From Ashinkailepas kermadecensis (lineage: Eukaryota > Arthropoda > Thecostraca > Neolepadidae), in the NCBI GenBank assembly GCA_034440615.1, contig JAOTOM010004671.1, forward strand, positions 62,001-126,000: a DNA stretch of 64,000 bases, in the 5' to 3' direction. This document shows positions 32,775-45,814 of the stretch, piece after piece. The notes under the pieces were generated by a model. The model searched no databases. It was not told the DNA's origin and saw only the letters and a program-made list of their open reading frames with translations. Made by a program: the position numbers and the translations under genes. Each line of letters starts with the position of its first letter. Positions within the stretch are counted from its first letter, which is position 1.

Positions 32775-35700
32775 CACAGCCACCACACGGAGCACAGAGC
32801 ACACTGAGCACATCGAGGCACATACAGTACACATAGCACAGAGAGCACACAGTCCCCACAGCCACCACACGGAGCACAGAGCACACTGAGCACATCGAGG
32901 CACATACAGTACACATAGCACAGAGAGCACACAGTCCCCACAGCCACCACGCGGTGCACAGAGCACACTGAGCACATCGAGGCACATACAGTACACATAG
33001 CACAGAGAGCTCACGTCTCCACAGTCACCACACGGAGCACAGAGCACACTGAGCACACCGAGGCACATACAGTACACATAGCACAGAGAGCACACAGTCC
33101 CCACAGCCACCACACGGAGCACAGAGCACACTGAGCGGCACACCGAGGCACATACAGTACACATAGCACAGAGAGCACACAGTCCCCACAGCCACCACAC
33201 GGAGCACAGAGCACACTGAGCACATCGAGGCACATACAGTACACATAGCACAGAGAGCACACAGTCCCCACAGCCACCACACGGAGCACAGAGCACACTG
33301 AGCGGCACACCGAGGCACATACAGTACACATAGCACAGAGAGCACACAGTCCCCACAGCCACCACACGGAGCACAGAGCACACTGAGCGGCACACCGAGG
33401 CACATACAGTACACATAGCACAGAGAGCACACAGTCCCCACAGCCACCACACGGAGCACAGAGCACACTGAGCACATCGAGGCACATACAGTACACATAG
33501 CACAGAGAGCACACAGTCCCCACAGCCACCACACGGAGCACAGAGCACACTGAGCGGCACACCGAGGCACATACAGTACACATAGCACAGAGAGCACACA
33601 GTCCCCACAGCCACCACACGGAGCACAGAGCACACTGAGCGGCACACCGAGGCACATACAGTACACATAGCACAGAGAGCACACAGTCCCCACAGCCACC
33701 ACACGGAGCACAGAGCACACTGAGCGGCACACCGAGGCACATACAGTACACATAGCACAGAGAGCACACAGTCCCCACAGCCACCACACGGAGCACAGAG
33801 CACACTGAGCACATCGAGGCACATACAGTACACATAGCACAGAGAGCACACAGTCCCCACAGCCACCACACGGAGCACAGAGCACACTGAGCGGCACACC
33901 GAGGCACATACAGTACACATAGCACAGAGAGCACACAGTCCCCACAGCCACCACACGGAGCACAGAGCACACTGAGCACATCGAGGCACATACAGTACAC
34001 ATAGCACAGAGAGCACACAGTCCCCACAGCCACCACACGGAGCACAGAGCACACTGAGCGGCACACCGAGGCATATACAGTACACATAGCACAGAGAGCA
34101 CACAGTCCCCACAGCCACCACACGGAGCACAGAGCACACTGAGCACATCGAGGCACATACAGTACACATAGCACAGAGAGCACACAGTCCCCACAGCCAC
34201 CACACGGAGCACAGAGCACACTGAGCGGCACACCGAGGCACATACAGTACACATAGCACAGAGAGCACACAGTCCCCACAGCCACCACACGGAGCACAGA
34301 GCACACTGAGCACATCGAGGCACATACAGTACACATAGCACAGAGAGCACACAGTCCCCACAGCCACCACACGGAGCACAGAGCACACTGAACACATCCA
34401 GGCACATACAGTACACATAGCACAGAGAGCACACAGTCCCCACAGCCACCACACGGAGCACAGAGCACACTGAGCACATCGAGGCACATACAGTACACAT
34501 AGCACAGAGAGTACACAGTCCCCACAGCCACCACACGGAGCACAGAGCACACTGAGCACACCGAGGCACATACAGTACACATAGCACAGAGCTCACGTCT
34601 CCACAGTCACCACATGGAGCACAGAGCACACTGAGCACATCGAGGCACATACAGTACACATGGCACAGAGAGCTCACGTCTCCACAGTCACTACACGGAG
34701 CACAGAGCACATCGAGGCACATGCAGTACACATAGCACAGAGAGCACACAGAGCACAACGAGGCACATACAGTGCACACAGCATAGAGAGCTCACGTCTC
34801 CACAGTCACCACACGGAGCACAGAGCACACTGAGCACATCGAGGAACATACAGTACACATAGCACAGAGAGCACACAGTCCCCACAGCCACCACACGGAG
34901 CACAGAGCACACTGAGCACATCGAGGCACATACAGTACACATAGCACAGAGAGTACACAGTCCCCACAGCCACCACACGGAGCACAGAGCACACTGAGCA
35001 CACCGAGGCACATACAGTACACACAGCACAGAGAGCTCACGTCTCCACAGTCACCACACGGAGCACAGAGCACACTGAGCACACCGAGGCACATACAGTA
35101 CACATAGCACAGAGAGCTCACGTCTCCACAGTCACCACACGGAGCACAGAGCACACTGAGCACACCGAGGCACATACAGTGCACACAGCACAGAGAGCTC
35201 ACGTCTCCACAGTCACTACACGGAGCACAGAGCACATCGAGGCACATGCAGTACACATAGCACAGAGAGCACACAGAGCACAACGAGGCACACAGCATAG
35301 AGAGCTCACGTCTCCACAGTCACCACACGGAGCACAGAGCACACTGAGCACATCGAGGAACATACAGTACACATAGCACAGAGAGCACACAGTCCCCACA
35401 GCCACCACACGGAGCACAGAGCACACTGAGCACATCGAGGCACATACAGTACACATAGCACAGAGAGTACACAGTCCCCACAGCCACCACACGGAGCACA
35501 GAGCACACTGAGCACATCGAGGCACATACAGTACACATAGCACAGAGAGCACACAGTCCCCACAGCCACCACGCGGTGTACAGAGCACACTGATGAACAT
35601 ACAGTACACATAGCACAGAGAGCACACAGTCCCAACAGCCACCACGCGGTGTACAGAGCACACTGAGGAACATACAGTACACATAGCACAGAGAGTACAC

Positions 35701-36480
35701 AGTCCCCACAGCCACCACACGGAGCACAGAGCACACTGAGCACACCGAGGCACATACAGTACACATAGCACAGAGCTCACGTCTCCACAGTCACCACATG
35801 GAGCACAGAGCACACTGAGCACATCGAGGCACATACAGTACACATGGCACAGAGAGCTCACGTCTCCACAGTCACTACACGGAGCACAGAGCACATCGAG
35901 GCACATGCAGTACACATAGCACAGAGAGCACACAGAGCACAACGAGGCACACAGCATAGAGAGCTCACGTCTCCACAGTCACCACACGGAGCACAGAGCA
36001 CACTGAGCACACCGAGGCACATACAGTACACATAGCACAGAGAGCTCACAGTCCCCACAGCCACCACACGGAGCACAGAGCACACTGAGCACATCGAGGC
36101 ACATACAGTACACATAGCACAGAGAGCACACAGTCCCCACAGCCACCACGCGGTGTACAGAGCACACTGAGCACACCGAGGCACATACAGTACACATAGC
36201 ACAGAGAGCTCACGTCTCCACAGTCACCACATGGAGCACAGAGCACACTGAGCCATCGAGGCACATACAGTACACATAGCACAGAGAGCTCACGTCTTCA
36301 CAGTCACCACATGGAGCACAGAGCACACTGAGCACACCGAGGCACATACAGTACACATAGCACAGAGAGCTCACGTCTCCACAGTCACCACATGGAGCAC
36401 AGAGCACACTGAGAACATCCAGACACATACAGTACACATAGCACAGAGAGCACACAGTCCCAACAGCCACCACGCGGTGA
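32775..36480. repeat. 3.7-kb minisatellite, 82/85-bp units, about 44 copies
   Basis: The unit contains CACACGGAGCACAGAGCACA, then CTGAGCACATCGAGG (82-bp type) or CTGAGCGGCACACCGAGG (85-bp type), CACATACAGTACACATAGCA, and CAGAGAGCACACAGTCCCCA. CCACACGG at 32783 and 32865 shows the 82-bp step. From about 34600 a second subtype with GAGCTCACGTCTCCACAGTC predominates. Minus-strand frames of up to about 620 codons (Cys/Leu/Val-rich) remain open but are periodic and unsupported. Confidence 0.96.
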
Positions 36481-37090
36481 GCAGAGCGCATGGCACAGCC
36501 AGAATACGGAGCAGCACACAGGGTACAGAATGGGCACCGGCACACAGGCACCAGTGGTGCACAGAATACAAATCCCCACAGTCACCGTGCGGTACATAGA
36601 GCACATACAGCACACTGGGTACAGCCGATGCACAGAGTACATACGGTACAGAGAGCACAGCGCCCACAAAGCAAAGCGGACAGCGCCCACAAAGCTCATA
36701 AAACTCACAGAACTACACATGGAGCACACTCAGTACATGGCAAGAGAAAAGAGAGCACATATCTGAATAATTTTAATCATATCACGGTACGCAGCGCACA
36801 AGAAAACACAGGACACCAGTGCACAAACCACACAGGACACCAGTGCACAAGCGACACAGGACACCAGTGCACAAGCCACACAGGACACCAAGAACACAAG
36901 CACCACAGGACACTTGTCGGAGGAGCGCCACCTTTCATGGGGGCGCATGCCCCCGGGGCGTCCCCCCCCCCCCCCACCTGTATCCACCCTTGGAATAGTA
37001 CACTGAGCATGCAGAGTGCAGGGCACAGAGCATGCAGAGCATGCACGACACATGGGACCGGAGGGACCCAGACGCGAGGACCGCACACAC
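36481..37090. repeat. Decayed edge of the array plus a 22-bp repeat
   Basis: Between 36481 and 36760 short pieces like GAGCACA and CACAGAGTACATACGGTACA remain recognisable from the 82-bp unit. At about 36805-36900 ACAGGACACCAGTGCACAAG repeats with a 22-bp period for about five copies. The segment at 36915-37000 includes CCCCCGGGGCG followed by a long C run and TGTATCCACCC, resembling the end of a GGATCCA-type repeat. Confidence 0.75.
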
Positions 37091-37320
37091 CGCCAAGCTA
37101 TAAAAGAGCTGAATATATTTATACGACCTCGCCAGTGCGCTTAGTCCAAGCGGCCTCAAGATAGTTTTTGTGGTAGGGTGTCGGACACCACAAACAGGCC
37201 GGCAAGTACTATGAATACGCCATCATCCAGTAACATCGGCCAGAATGTAGCGTCAGTCCACCCGAGGTGTGAGGCCTCATCTCTGCCGTGACTCACCGCA
37301 CGGATCGCTGGCTGGTTAAA

Positions 37321-37432
37321 GTCCAGTCGAGTGCACCCATCCGCCGGCATGTCTAACGTCCAGTCGAGTGCACCCATCCGCCGGCATGTCTAACGTCCAG
37401 TCGAGTGCACCCATCCGCCGGCATGTCCGACT
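37321..37432. repeat. 37-bp tandem repeat, 3 copies
   Basis: GTCCAGTCGAGTGCACCCAT starts at 37321, 37358 and 37395. Each continues CCGCCGGCATGTC. Confidence 0.95.
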
Positions 37433-37814
37433 ACCGGCAGTCCTACCTGGTCCACCGACGATTCACGGCACTGCCTCAATCGGCAGGTGTTCCGGCCGCC
37501 ATCCGCGCCCCACAAAAACACCCTCACCCTGCCCTCGCCAGCCAGCTGCTGCGGCGGTGCCAGATGCCCTCCAACGCCACCAGTCGAGTCGCGTGCGCAT
37601 CGTGTGTCGCAAGGCCGTCGGGAATGTCGCGACACGCGGCATTGTGTCGCTTAGAGGGCCGTATGGGTGCTCTAGGTATTTTCGTCGTCGCATTGCTATT
37701 TGATCGGTTGGATTCGCTATTCAGCTCCGGGTGTGAATCTGGTTTCAAAAGAATTGAATACGTGAATAGAATGACTGGCGTAGATGAGATCGGCCATTCT
37801 TACGGGTGCTGTAC

Positions 37815-38688
37815 CTCGGCTGGAGATACAGTCTGCTTTTCGCTGCACCGTCTCGTGTTCCGGCGGACATACAGCCTGCTCCTCGCTGCACCGTCTCGTG
37901 TTCCGGCGGAGACACAGCCTGCTCCTCGCTGCACCGTCTCGTGTTCCGGCGGAGACACAGCCTGCTCCTCGCTGCACCGTCTCGTGTTCCGGCGGAGACA
38001 CAGCCTGCTCCTCGCTGCACCGTCTCGTGTTCCGGCGGAGATACAGCCTGCTCCTCGCTGCACCACTCCGTGTTCCGGCGGACATACAGCCTGCTCCTCG
38101 CTGCACCGTCTCGTGTTCCGGCGGACATACAGCCTGCTCCTCGCTGCACCGTCTCGTGTTCCGGCGGAGATACAGCCTGCTCCTCGCTGCACCACTCCGT
38201 GTTCCGGCGGACATACAGCCTGCTCCTCGCTGCACCACCCCGTGTTCCGGCGGACATACAGCCTGCTCCTCGCTGCACCGTCTCGTGTTCCGGCGGAGAC
38301 ACAACGTGCTCCTCGCTGCACCGTCTCGTGTTCCGGCGGAGATACAGCCTGCTCCTCGCTGCACCGTCTCGTGTTCCGGCGGAGATACAGCCTGCTCCTC
38401 GCTGCACCGTCTCGTGTTCCGGCGGACATACAGCCTGCTCCTCGCTGCACCACCCCGTGTTCCGGCGGACATACAGCGTGCTCCTCGCTGCACCGTCTCG
38501 TGTTCCGGCGGACATACAGCCTGCTCCTCGCTGCACCACCCCGTGTTCCGGCGGACATACAGCCTGCTCCTCGCTGCACCGTCTCGTGTTCCGGCGGACA
38601 TACAGCCTGCTCCTCGCTGCACCGTCTCGTGTTCCGGTGGAGACACAATGTGCTCCTCGCTGCACCGTCTCGTGTTCCGGCGGAGAGG
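37815..38688. repeat. 43-bp minisatellite, about 20 copies
   Basis: CGTGTTCCGGCGGA(C/G)A(T/C)ACAGC is followed by CTGCTCCTCGCTGCACC. CGGCGGA at 37861 and 37904 gives the period. Variants GTCTCGTG, ACTCCGTG and ACCCCGTG are mixed. Because the unit is 43 bp, each frame returns every 129 bp. The long frames (up to about 430 codons) are by-products. Confidence 0.95.
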
Positions 38689-38798
38689 TAGCTGGCGCCG
38701 ACGGACACAACAAACCTCTATGCTGATTGGTCGGCGGCACTGGCGACCGCTGGAACACCATCGACCGGGTCACGGTCGACTCAAGCGACATGCTGAAC

Positions 38799-39118
38799 TG
38801 CGCCAAGTGTCCGGCGGCCTGGTGTCGGCCAGCGCCATCGGACACAGGCACTGCGCCAAGTGTCCGGCGGCCTGGTGTCGGCCAGCGCCATCGGACACAG
38901 GCACTGCGCCAAGTGTCAGGCGGCCTGGTGTCGGCCAGCGCCATCGGACACAGGCACTGCGCCAAGTGTCAGGCGGCCTGGTGTCGGCCAGCGCCATCGG
39001 ACACAGGCACTGTGCCAAGTGTCAGGCGGCCTGGTGTCGGCCAGCGACATCGGACACAGGCACTGTGCCAAGTATCAGGCGGCCTGGTGTCGGCCAGCGA
39101 CATCGGTCACAGGCGCTG
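38799..39118. repeat. 53-bp minisatellite, 6 copies
   Basis: TGCGCCAAGTGTCCGGCGGC starts at about 38799, 38852 and so on, followed by CTGGTGTCGGCCAGCGCC. Base changes accumulate towards the right (CCGG to CAGG, GCC to GAC). Confidence 0.94.
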
Positions 39119-40989
39119 TACCGGTGCAGGTTGCTGGTGAGCGGGCAGCACGAATAAGCTTATCACGATAGCAACATGCTTTAATACTCGTTCAATTCAT
39201 GCAGTGACCTGATAAATGATGCAATATATGTCATCCGCACAAAAGTAGGCCGGCTGCATGTTTTATAGATGAACGCGTCCCACGTCGGCTTGAGAGCGCA
39301 CGGACAACTTCAAATGTCACGGGAAAGGGAGCAACTTAAACCTCACCATACGTACGTTGTTCCTTGTGTTAGCAGCCTAACATAAATTACAGCTGTTTGT
39401 CGTGAATCGTCTTCCATGTTTCCTGTCCTGTACAGTAACAAAGGTGGCAATCTGTCCACGGTCGTGAGTGAATGGACGGACTTCCTTCGGCTGGTGTTGA
39501 CATGAGATTAACGTCACTGTTCTCACCGACGGGCGGACGGAAACGCAGGTGCCAGTCCTTCACCGCTACCGACACACCCATGCCAGCGCAGACGGAAGAC
39601 GCCCACATGACGTCGCAGGCACACGCACGACGTGTGTGACGGTGACGGATGAGGCGGCGCCATGGCGCGGCGGGAAGGCGCGCTGCTGGGACGCCGGCGT
39701 CGCGCGCAACTGACAGGAGTCGCTGCATCTCCGAGCAAATGGCGGCCGAAATATTGCGACCCAAGCGCTTCGTTTGGCAAACGAGGCGCGAGCCAAGAAA
39801 TATAGCCCAACCGAGCGACCGAACAGTTATTCACGTCTGGCAAATTCATGGGACGTGGGAAGGATGTGCTGCAAACGTGAGCCGCCGCTCCAGGATCACA
39901 CAATGGCGGGCTGGGCGTATAGTAGCTGCAATTTCCGTCACGCCTCACGCTCAGTTCCGTCGCTAAAGCGGCGTTGAAGAACAGAAGGCTCCCTCTGAAT
40001 GTGTGAGGCCGCGGCACGTCCAGGAAACCATTGACTGTCATGCCCATTTACAGCGCGACGTCCACCCGGATGCCGCGCGTGAAGTTCGCACGGCGGCGTG
40101 GCGGCCGTGGGAGGCGCGTGCACGGCACGTGATTGGGTGCAGTTTTCCGGACAGGTCCGCGCGGAGTAACGTCCTGCGTGTTTTCAAGCAGAACGGCCCC
40201 AAGTTGAGAACGCAATCCACGCAAATGGGAGCAGAAAAAGGCGGCTAATAGCAATCTCCGTATCATCTTCGCACGTCACAAGGCCACCGAATCAGCAGTC
40301 TGTAGCTTAGGGTCGGCGATGTGGCCGTTTTTGTCCGAGTGAATGTGATCAGACGTCGGTGCGTGAAGCGCCGACCATCCAACCCATCATCTCAGCTCCA
40401 TCGGGAAACGTTCTGTCCACTCCGAGCCACAAACCCAACTCAAATTCCATACACGTGTTGTTCTTGGACGCAGTTCTTCTGCCATGTGTGAGGAAGAAAA
40501 ACATTTCATGAAGAACAAGGAGCATGCACATTTATTTGATGTTGGTCAGGTTCTTGATAGTTTTGACATCCACATTAATTTGATGACTACAATATACCTA
40601 CCAGTGAAAAGAACCCTTCCACCTCATACCCATCAACTACTCAACCGCCACTCCGCACGTCAAAGGCTGCCAACCGACAATGACAATGAATGAATGACAA
40701 TGAATGAGACGTGCAACAGTGCATGGCCACTGCGCTTACCTGCAACAAAGTACACCTACACCGTCTATCTCCACGCACGCCATCTATCGGTCGAGGGCTC
40801 GGTCCGTGCGAGCAGCAGGCTCGATGGACCCAGACCGGCCGCCGGCCGAGACCGGTCGGTCTCGCCGCCGAACAACAAACCGTCAGCCGGCGGCGTCCAG
40901 TGGCTCCGCGCTGTTGGGAATCATCACCTACCGATCGCGCGTCCGACAACCCGAGTACCTCTCACACCGGGACCAGAGCGGCCGGCCAC
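39119..40989. other. Intronic sequence, nothing assigned
   Basis: Contains GC-rich parts at about 39520-40150 with competing open frames on both strands. ATGACAATGAATGA is repeated in tandem near 40679-40705. No gene recognised. Confidence 0.4.
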
Positions 40990-41332
40990 CGTGTAGGCTC
41001 CCCCGCCCGGGCTCGGGCTCCACCTGAGCAGCACGTGTGTGGGCTCCCGCCGCCCGGGCTCGGGCTCCACCTGGGCAGCACGGGTTTAGACTCACCCGCC
41101 CGGACTCGGGCCCCACCTGAGCAGCACAAGTTTAGACTCCCCCGCCCGGGCTCGGGCTCCACCTGAGCAGCACGAGTTTAGACTCCCGCCGCCTGGGCTC
41201 GGGCTCCACCTGAGCAGCACGAGTTTAGACTCCCGCCGCCCGGGCTCGGGCTCCACCTGAGCAGCACGAGTTTGGACTCTCCCGCCCGGGCTCGGGCTCC
41301 ACCTGAGCAGCACGGGTTTAGACTCCCCCGCC

Positions 41333-41387
<55 letters not shown>

Positions 41388-41400
41388 CACCTGAGCAGCA
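40990..41400. repeat. About 46-bp minisatellite, 8 copies, ending in (GGGCTC)n
   Basis: CCGCCCGGGCTCGGGCTCCA followed by CCTGAGCAGCACGAGTTTAG is repeated. In the last unit the GGGCTC hexamer has expanded to about nine copies (41333-41388). Confidence 0.93.
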
Positions 41401-41871
41401 CGCGATGACGGCGTGCCTGATTATGGCGCCGTCCAAACCTCAGCGTGCGGGACTGGGCACACGACGCGCTTTGGCAGCCGACGACCAGCCGTGTCTGTCA
41501 TTGCAGCCGATTGGCCAAGGACACAGTCAGCCGACTGCGGAAACACGGAGCAGGAGTACAGCACGGGCTCATCACGATCAGCACAACTGACCTGGCCCAA
41601 GGTACCTCAACCGCCGGCCTGGCCCCAGCTGCCAGCCGGCTGCAGGCTGCAGGCTGCAGCACGCTCCTCTGCCGCGGCCCCAGAGCAGTGCTCCAACAGA
41701 CCCTCCGGTGGTGAATGGTCGTGTGCACTGACAGACAGGAAACACGTGCCGTGCCAGCGCCGCCAGAGCCGAGAGAGGGGATATCGAATCTCGTAATATA
41801 ATATCACGTGGGGTGATGCGATATTGTTCTTGGCGATGACAGCATGCCACATGCCAGCATGATATTAAGTT

Positions 41872-41916
41872 AGTTAGTTATTGGAGTTTAGGGGCGCATC
41901 GACTGCGTCGGTCATG
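41872..41916 (-). mobile_element. Hairpin mini-retroposon copy 5, 5-prime truncated
   Basis: About 45 bp flanked by CATGATATTAAGTT (41858-41871) and CATGGTATTAAGTT (41917-41930), one mismatch. On the minus strand it reads GACCGACGCAGTCGATGCGC, then CCCTAAACTCCAATAACTAA. The leading GGGCGCTAT arm is missing, as in a truncated reverse transcript. Confidence 0.85.
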
Positions 41917-42054
41917 CATGGTATTAAGTTCTTCGAGATAAAAAGTAATCTGAAACCTATTTGAACCAGTTCATCACGTGAATTACTTATCGCATCCAAT
42001 CTCCATCAAAAGTATGTTGTATAAGGTGATCAACAGTCTTTCCTTAGAAAATGT

Positions 42055-42185
42055 CGAAGCAGCCAGTGGCCGCCCCCGTGGCAGACGGTAACAGCCCCCG
42101 TGGCAGACGGTGGCAGCCGGTGACAGCCGGTGGCAGCCCCCGTGGCAGACGGTGGCAGCCCCGTGGCAGGGGGTGGCAGCCACCA
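42055..42185. repeat. Short GC-rich tandem repeat, about 11-22 bp units
   Basis: GCCCCCGTGGCAGACGGT alternates with GGCAGCCGGTGACAGCCGG. About six imperfect units. Confidence 0.85.
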
Positions 42186-42461
42186 CGGCGTGGTCAGCTA
42201 GCAGATTCTTGGCCAGTGTCAGGCACGCCTCTGTTAAATATTGACGCCGCGACTGCGGCAACCACCAGTAAGTCAGGGAGACAGGCTGTGCCATGCCAGA
42301 CAACCACGCTGGACTGGGTCAAGGAGCAAGACTCTGCTGAACAGGATGTCTGCTCCTTCAATAGTTGTCGGTCATCGTCAGCCAGCTAGACATCTAATGA
42401 GCGGCCAGCCGTGTCGCACATATCCGAGCCTGCTGCTGCCCCACCGCGAACATCTGATGGT

Positions 42462-42513
42462 GGTGAATTTGTGTTTAAGAGCGAGTCGACTACGTCGGTC
42501 GCATTGCGCCCAT
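42462..42513 (-). mobile_element. Hairpin mini-retroposon copy 6
   Basis: On the minus strand GGGCGCAATGCGACC, then GTAGTCGACTCGCTC and TTAAACACAAATTC. The right arm has diverged. It lies about 20 bp from another copy. Confidence 0.75.
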
Positions 42514-42532
42514 TCATCGCGACGCTGTGGGG

Positions 42533-42578
42533 GTTGATTTGTGTTTAGGGCGGGTCAACTACGCCGATCATTTTCCCC
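42533..42578 (-). mobile_element. Hairpin mini-retroposon copy 7
   Basis: On the minus strand GGGGAAAATGATCGG, then GTAGTTGACCCGCCC and TAAACACAAATC. It is the most diverged copy. With copy 6 it forms a tandem pair, either two insertions or a local duplication. Confidence 0.65.
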
Positions 42579-44169
42579 ATCCGTCGGTACATCTCGTGAC
42601 AGCTCTCGGTCGCCGACGACCCTGGCCGCCCATGGCGTGCCGACATCCGGCGGCCGCCACCAGCACCCGTGTCGACACGACCGCTGCCAGGGCAGGGCGC
42701 CGCGCCCCGACTGCCACCACCTGCACGTCGCTCGTCGGCAATCGCGACTGTCGGGCCTCACGATACCATCTCGTCCGTCGACCCCCCCCCCCCTCCCCCG
42801 TAGAGACGTTGGCGATGCTACAGTTACCCTTCGGTGTGCTGTTTGTGAAGTGCAGGGAGTGGCTGCCGCCGGTCAGTTCCCGCACTGTTGCTATGCCTTG
42901 GTCACCGGACACTCCTGCTCCCCTGCTCATTCAATGTACCCAATCCTTCCGCTCTGCATGGATCCCTGATCGTCTGTTTCGGACAGGGACAGACACCGAC
43001 ACCGACACATGCAAATGCACATGGACGTGCACATGTGCACGCATGCGTACGCGCACACGCACGCACGCACATAGACACATGTCCCCTCCGTTCCCGGCTG
43101 ACCCTGGACCAAGACCACACTGTAGTGCTGCGGCTCCCTGCTGACCCTGGACCACACTGCCGTGCCGTCGAGCCTGGCTGCCGGCTGACCCTGGACCCTG
43201 GACCACACTGCCGTGCCGCTGACAACACCTGGCTCCCGACCGAGCCCTCTGTTTGGGGACGGGAAGGGTTGGTCGGCCGGCGGACAACAGACATCCCTCC
43301 CCTGCCCTGCTCCTGCATCCGGACGACACATCCGCTCCGCCCCGGCACGGTGACTCGGCCCCTCGAGGATTCACAGCTGTTGAGGTCACTCACCGCGTGT
43401 GGCCGGCCATAGGTGGCGTCGTGGACCGGGCGCCAGATAACAAGTGATGCTCCAAATACAAGTCCGACACGAGCATGCCCAGGGCGAGCGATGGCAAGTG
43501 CCGGCGCAGGCATGTGCGCAGCTGACGGTTCTCCGTAAGGTTATGTCACGCCAAATTTAGAACACCGTCCGAAGAGCGAGAGGGTTGGGGTATGAAAATT
43601 TCAGATCGAAAGTGGATGGTTTCGCCTGGGGGAATTAACAGCTTTTTCCAAATATGCGGGCATACTGTTAGGAATTAATATTGTTGTGGCTGACTGCCAC
43701 GGCTGTCGGCATTAACTAACCCCGGCACACTGTGTGGGCTGCAATTAACTGTTGCATTTGAAGCAGCTTGTGGTTTCACTGAACGACAAAACTTTCCCTT
43801 CTATGCTAACAGTTCACATATACATTAGCTATTATAAACTCGTGAAAATGAGGACAGATGTCTTTTGTTCGTATCCAAAACAGAATCCGTGTCTTGGTGT
43901 ATCTCTTCATGTATTATTAGCTACTACGGCCACACGTCCACAATATCCAAAACTGATAGCAGGGCCTACCTTGTTAGGCCTACCTTGTTGGCCACACAAC
44001 CACAACATGCAGAGCTGATAGCAGGACCTTCCGTATTAGCTACCGCAGCCATGCATACCCGCGCGGTTAATTCCTCCTGCCGAGCGCCGAGACAGCTGCT
44101 CGAGGCCGCCATTTCCGAGGTCTAGTGCCCGGCGCTGACGTAGCATCGCAGGTCCGGAGACCACCGGCA
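42579..44169. other. Intronic sequence, nothing assigned
   Basis: At 43100-43215 the phrase GCTGACCCTGGACC recurs three times (imperfect repeat). CA/CG alternating sequence lies at about 42990-43080. No gene seen. Confidence 0.4.
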
Positions 44170-44232
44170 CGGTGCTGGTGCTGGTGCTGGTGCTGGTGCT
44201 GGTGCTGGTGCTGGTGCTGGTGCTGGTGCTGC
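44170..44232 (+). repeat. (GGTGCT)n hexamer repeat
   Basis: About ten perfect GGTGCT units. Confidence 0.97.
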
Positions 44233-44524
44233 CGCCTAACCCATCAAGTAGCGCAGGTGTCGGGCGAATTTGTGTCAAATCGACTGGGGGACAATGCATG
44301 CAACAGCTCTGGTGTTCCCAGACGCTGGAGGTCGCAACTCTGTGTGTTCCCATGCTAAATCTGGATGACACTGGAAAGGAACACACTGACATAGCGGGGG
44401 AGAAATGACGCGCTCAAAAGCAGATGAAACGACACCACTAGGACGCTGTTACGGTACTCTCCCGACCGAGGCCCGCAGCTGGTCAGAATGGACGCGCGCA
44501 CCGTGGACCGGGATCGTTTGGAAC

Positions 44525-45160
44525 TTACGTACAAACTGCCGATATTACCAGCATGTGGCTGTTGCGGTCAGCCAGACTGGAGACATTGAATCGGTGGGAA
44601 AATGACCACTTTGGCCCCGGATCGGTCATAGCCGTACGGAAGCCCCCGAGACAAAGCAAGCGGAAACTGCATGCGCCCTGACGGCCGTGCACACGGACAC
44701 CGTCCAGCTTGCTCAAAGCGCGCACAATTATCGCACATGAAATCGTGAGTTTGGGAAAATGCCGGCGAGCCCGCATGTGGCTGTGAAATTACGGTCATGC
44801 AAGGGTGGGACGCGCCGCAGGCCTCGCTTTCCGACCGCTGGCCGAGCATGCCCGACTTCCAGCACGCTTTTGCAGACGCCTGGTAACTCCGACCAACACG
44901 AGCGCCGACCGTCTGAGGCGTGCGTCGTATACTCATGGGTGACTCAGCGGGGACCTCCGGCATGGATGTCACTCGGGGGCATCTGAACGCTTCCAAAATT
45001 TAACGTAGAAGTCGTGTCCATCCATGCAATATAAAGGGTCCGGATAATTCCCAGGTTGGAGAAGCTGTCCCTCCCCTCCACATACCCCTCAATGATCTCA
45101 CACAAGCGGCGAAAGACGAAGCGACTCCCGTTCTGGCCATTGCAGCCGTTAGTCTCCACG
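44525..45160 (-). pseudogene. Possible decayed LINE reverse-transcriptase fragment
   Basis: A minus-strand frame at 45159-44944 includes FVFRRLCEIIEGY, LGIIRTLY and TSTLNFGSVQMPPSDIHAG. The order resembles the stretch of a LINE reverse transcriptase that leads into the RQGCPLSP motif, but that motif and the catalytic YADD are not recognisable. A second frame (44776-44525) carries IIVRALSKLDGVRVHG, which could be the following part. Similarity is weak and needs a profile search. Confidence 0.3.
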
Positions 45161-45814
45161 GTGTCATCCCGCCTCGGTCAGACCTCCCGACAAATCGCTA
45201 TAAAACCTCACTTCATTGTTGCTGTCAGACCGCTCCAGTCGCGTTGTCCTACTGCATTCTAATCAGTTTGGCTATTAGTTGGCCGATTCCCTGTCGCCGC
45301 GCGAATAGCCCTTACCGTGCGATAGCGGTGTTTAAATCGTCTGTGCGGTTAGACGTTAGATCTTCCGCGCCGCGACACGTTCACGACATGCCGAAGCAGC
45401 CTCAACGGTGGCAGTGGCAGCCGACAGAGCCCGGATGGCGTGGGTGGGCAGGGGAGAGACGTCGCTCTGTGGTGACGTACATTGTCCGTCGTCCTCCGCG
45501 CGTGTCACCAGACTGTGCGGCCCACAGGCCGTTCCCGTCCGTCCCTCCCGCGAGCTCCCCTCGAGATAAGGCACCCTCACACCCGCGTCTTGTGCCCGCC
45601 CGGCTGTGTGGGCTTTCGCCTCGCCGTTCCAGTTTTGGCTTGATGTAACCCTGGCTAAATCACATCTAGCGCGTCCCCTCACTCGGCCGATCGTCCCCTC
45701 ATTCGGCCCAACCTCCTGCCTCCCGCCCGACCTGCCGCCGCAGCCGAGGGGTGCCAATGAACGTCGGAACTGTCGGCAGGGCAGGCGGCTGCAGCGGGTC
45801 ACGTCTGTGCCAGG
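45161..45814. other. Intronic sequence, nothing assigned
   Basis: GC-rich and unique. Competing open frames without recognisable domains. Confidence 0.4.

Noticed and set aside
32712..34779. Cys-rich minus-strand frames of up to about 620 codons
   Set aside because: Three overlapping frames of the same length arise from the 82/85-bp array. They would not be expected for a real protein.
37405..39157. Frames of about 400-450 codons on both strands
   Set aside because: They span the 43-bp and 53-bp arrays, and similar-length frames occur in all phases.
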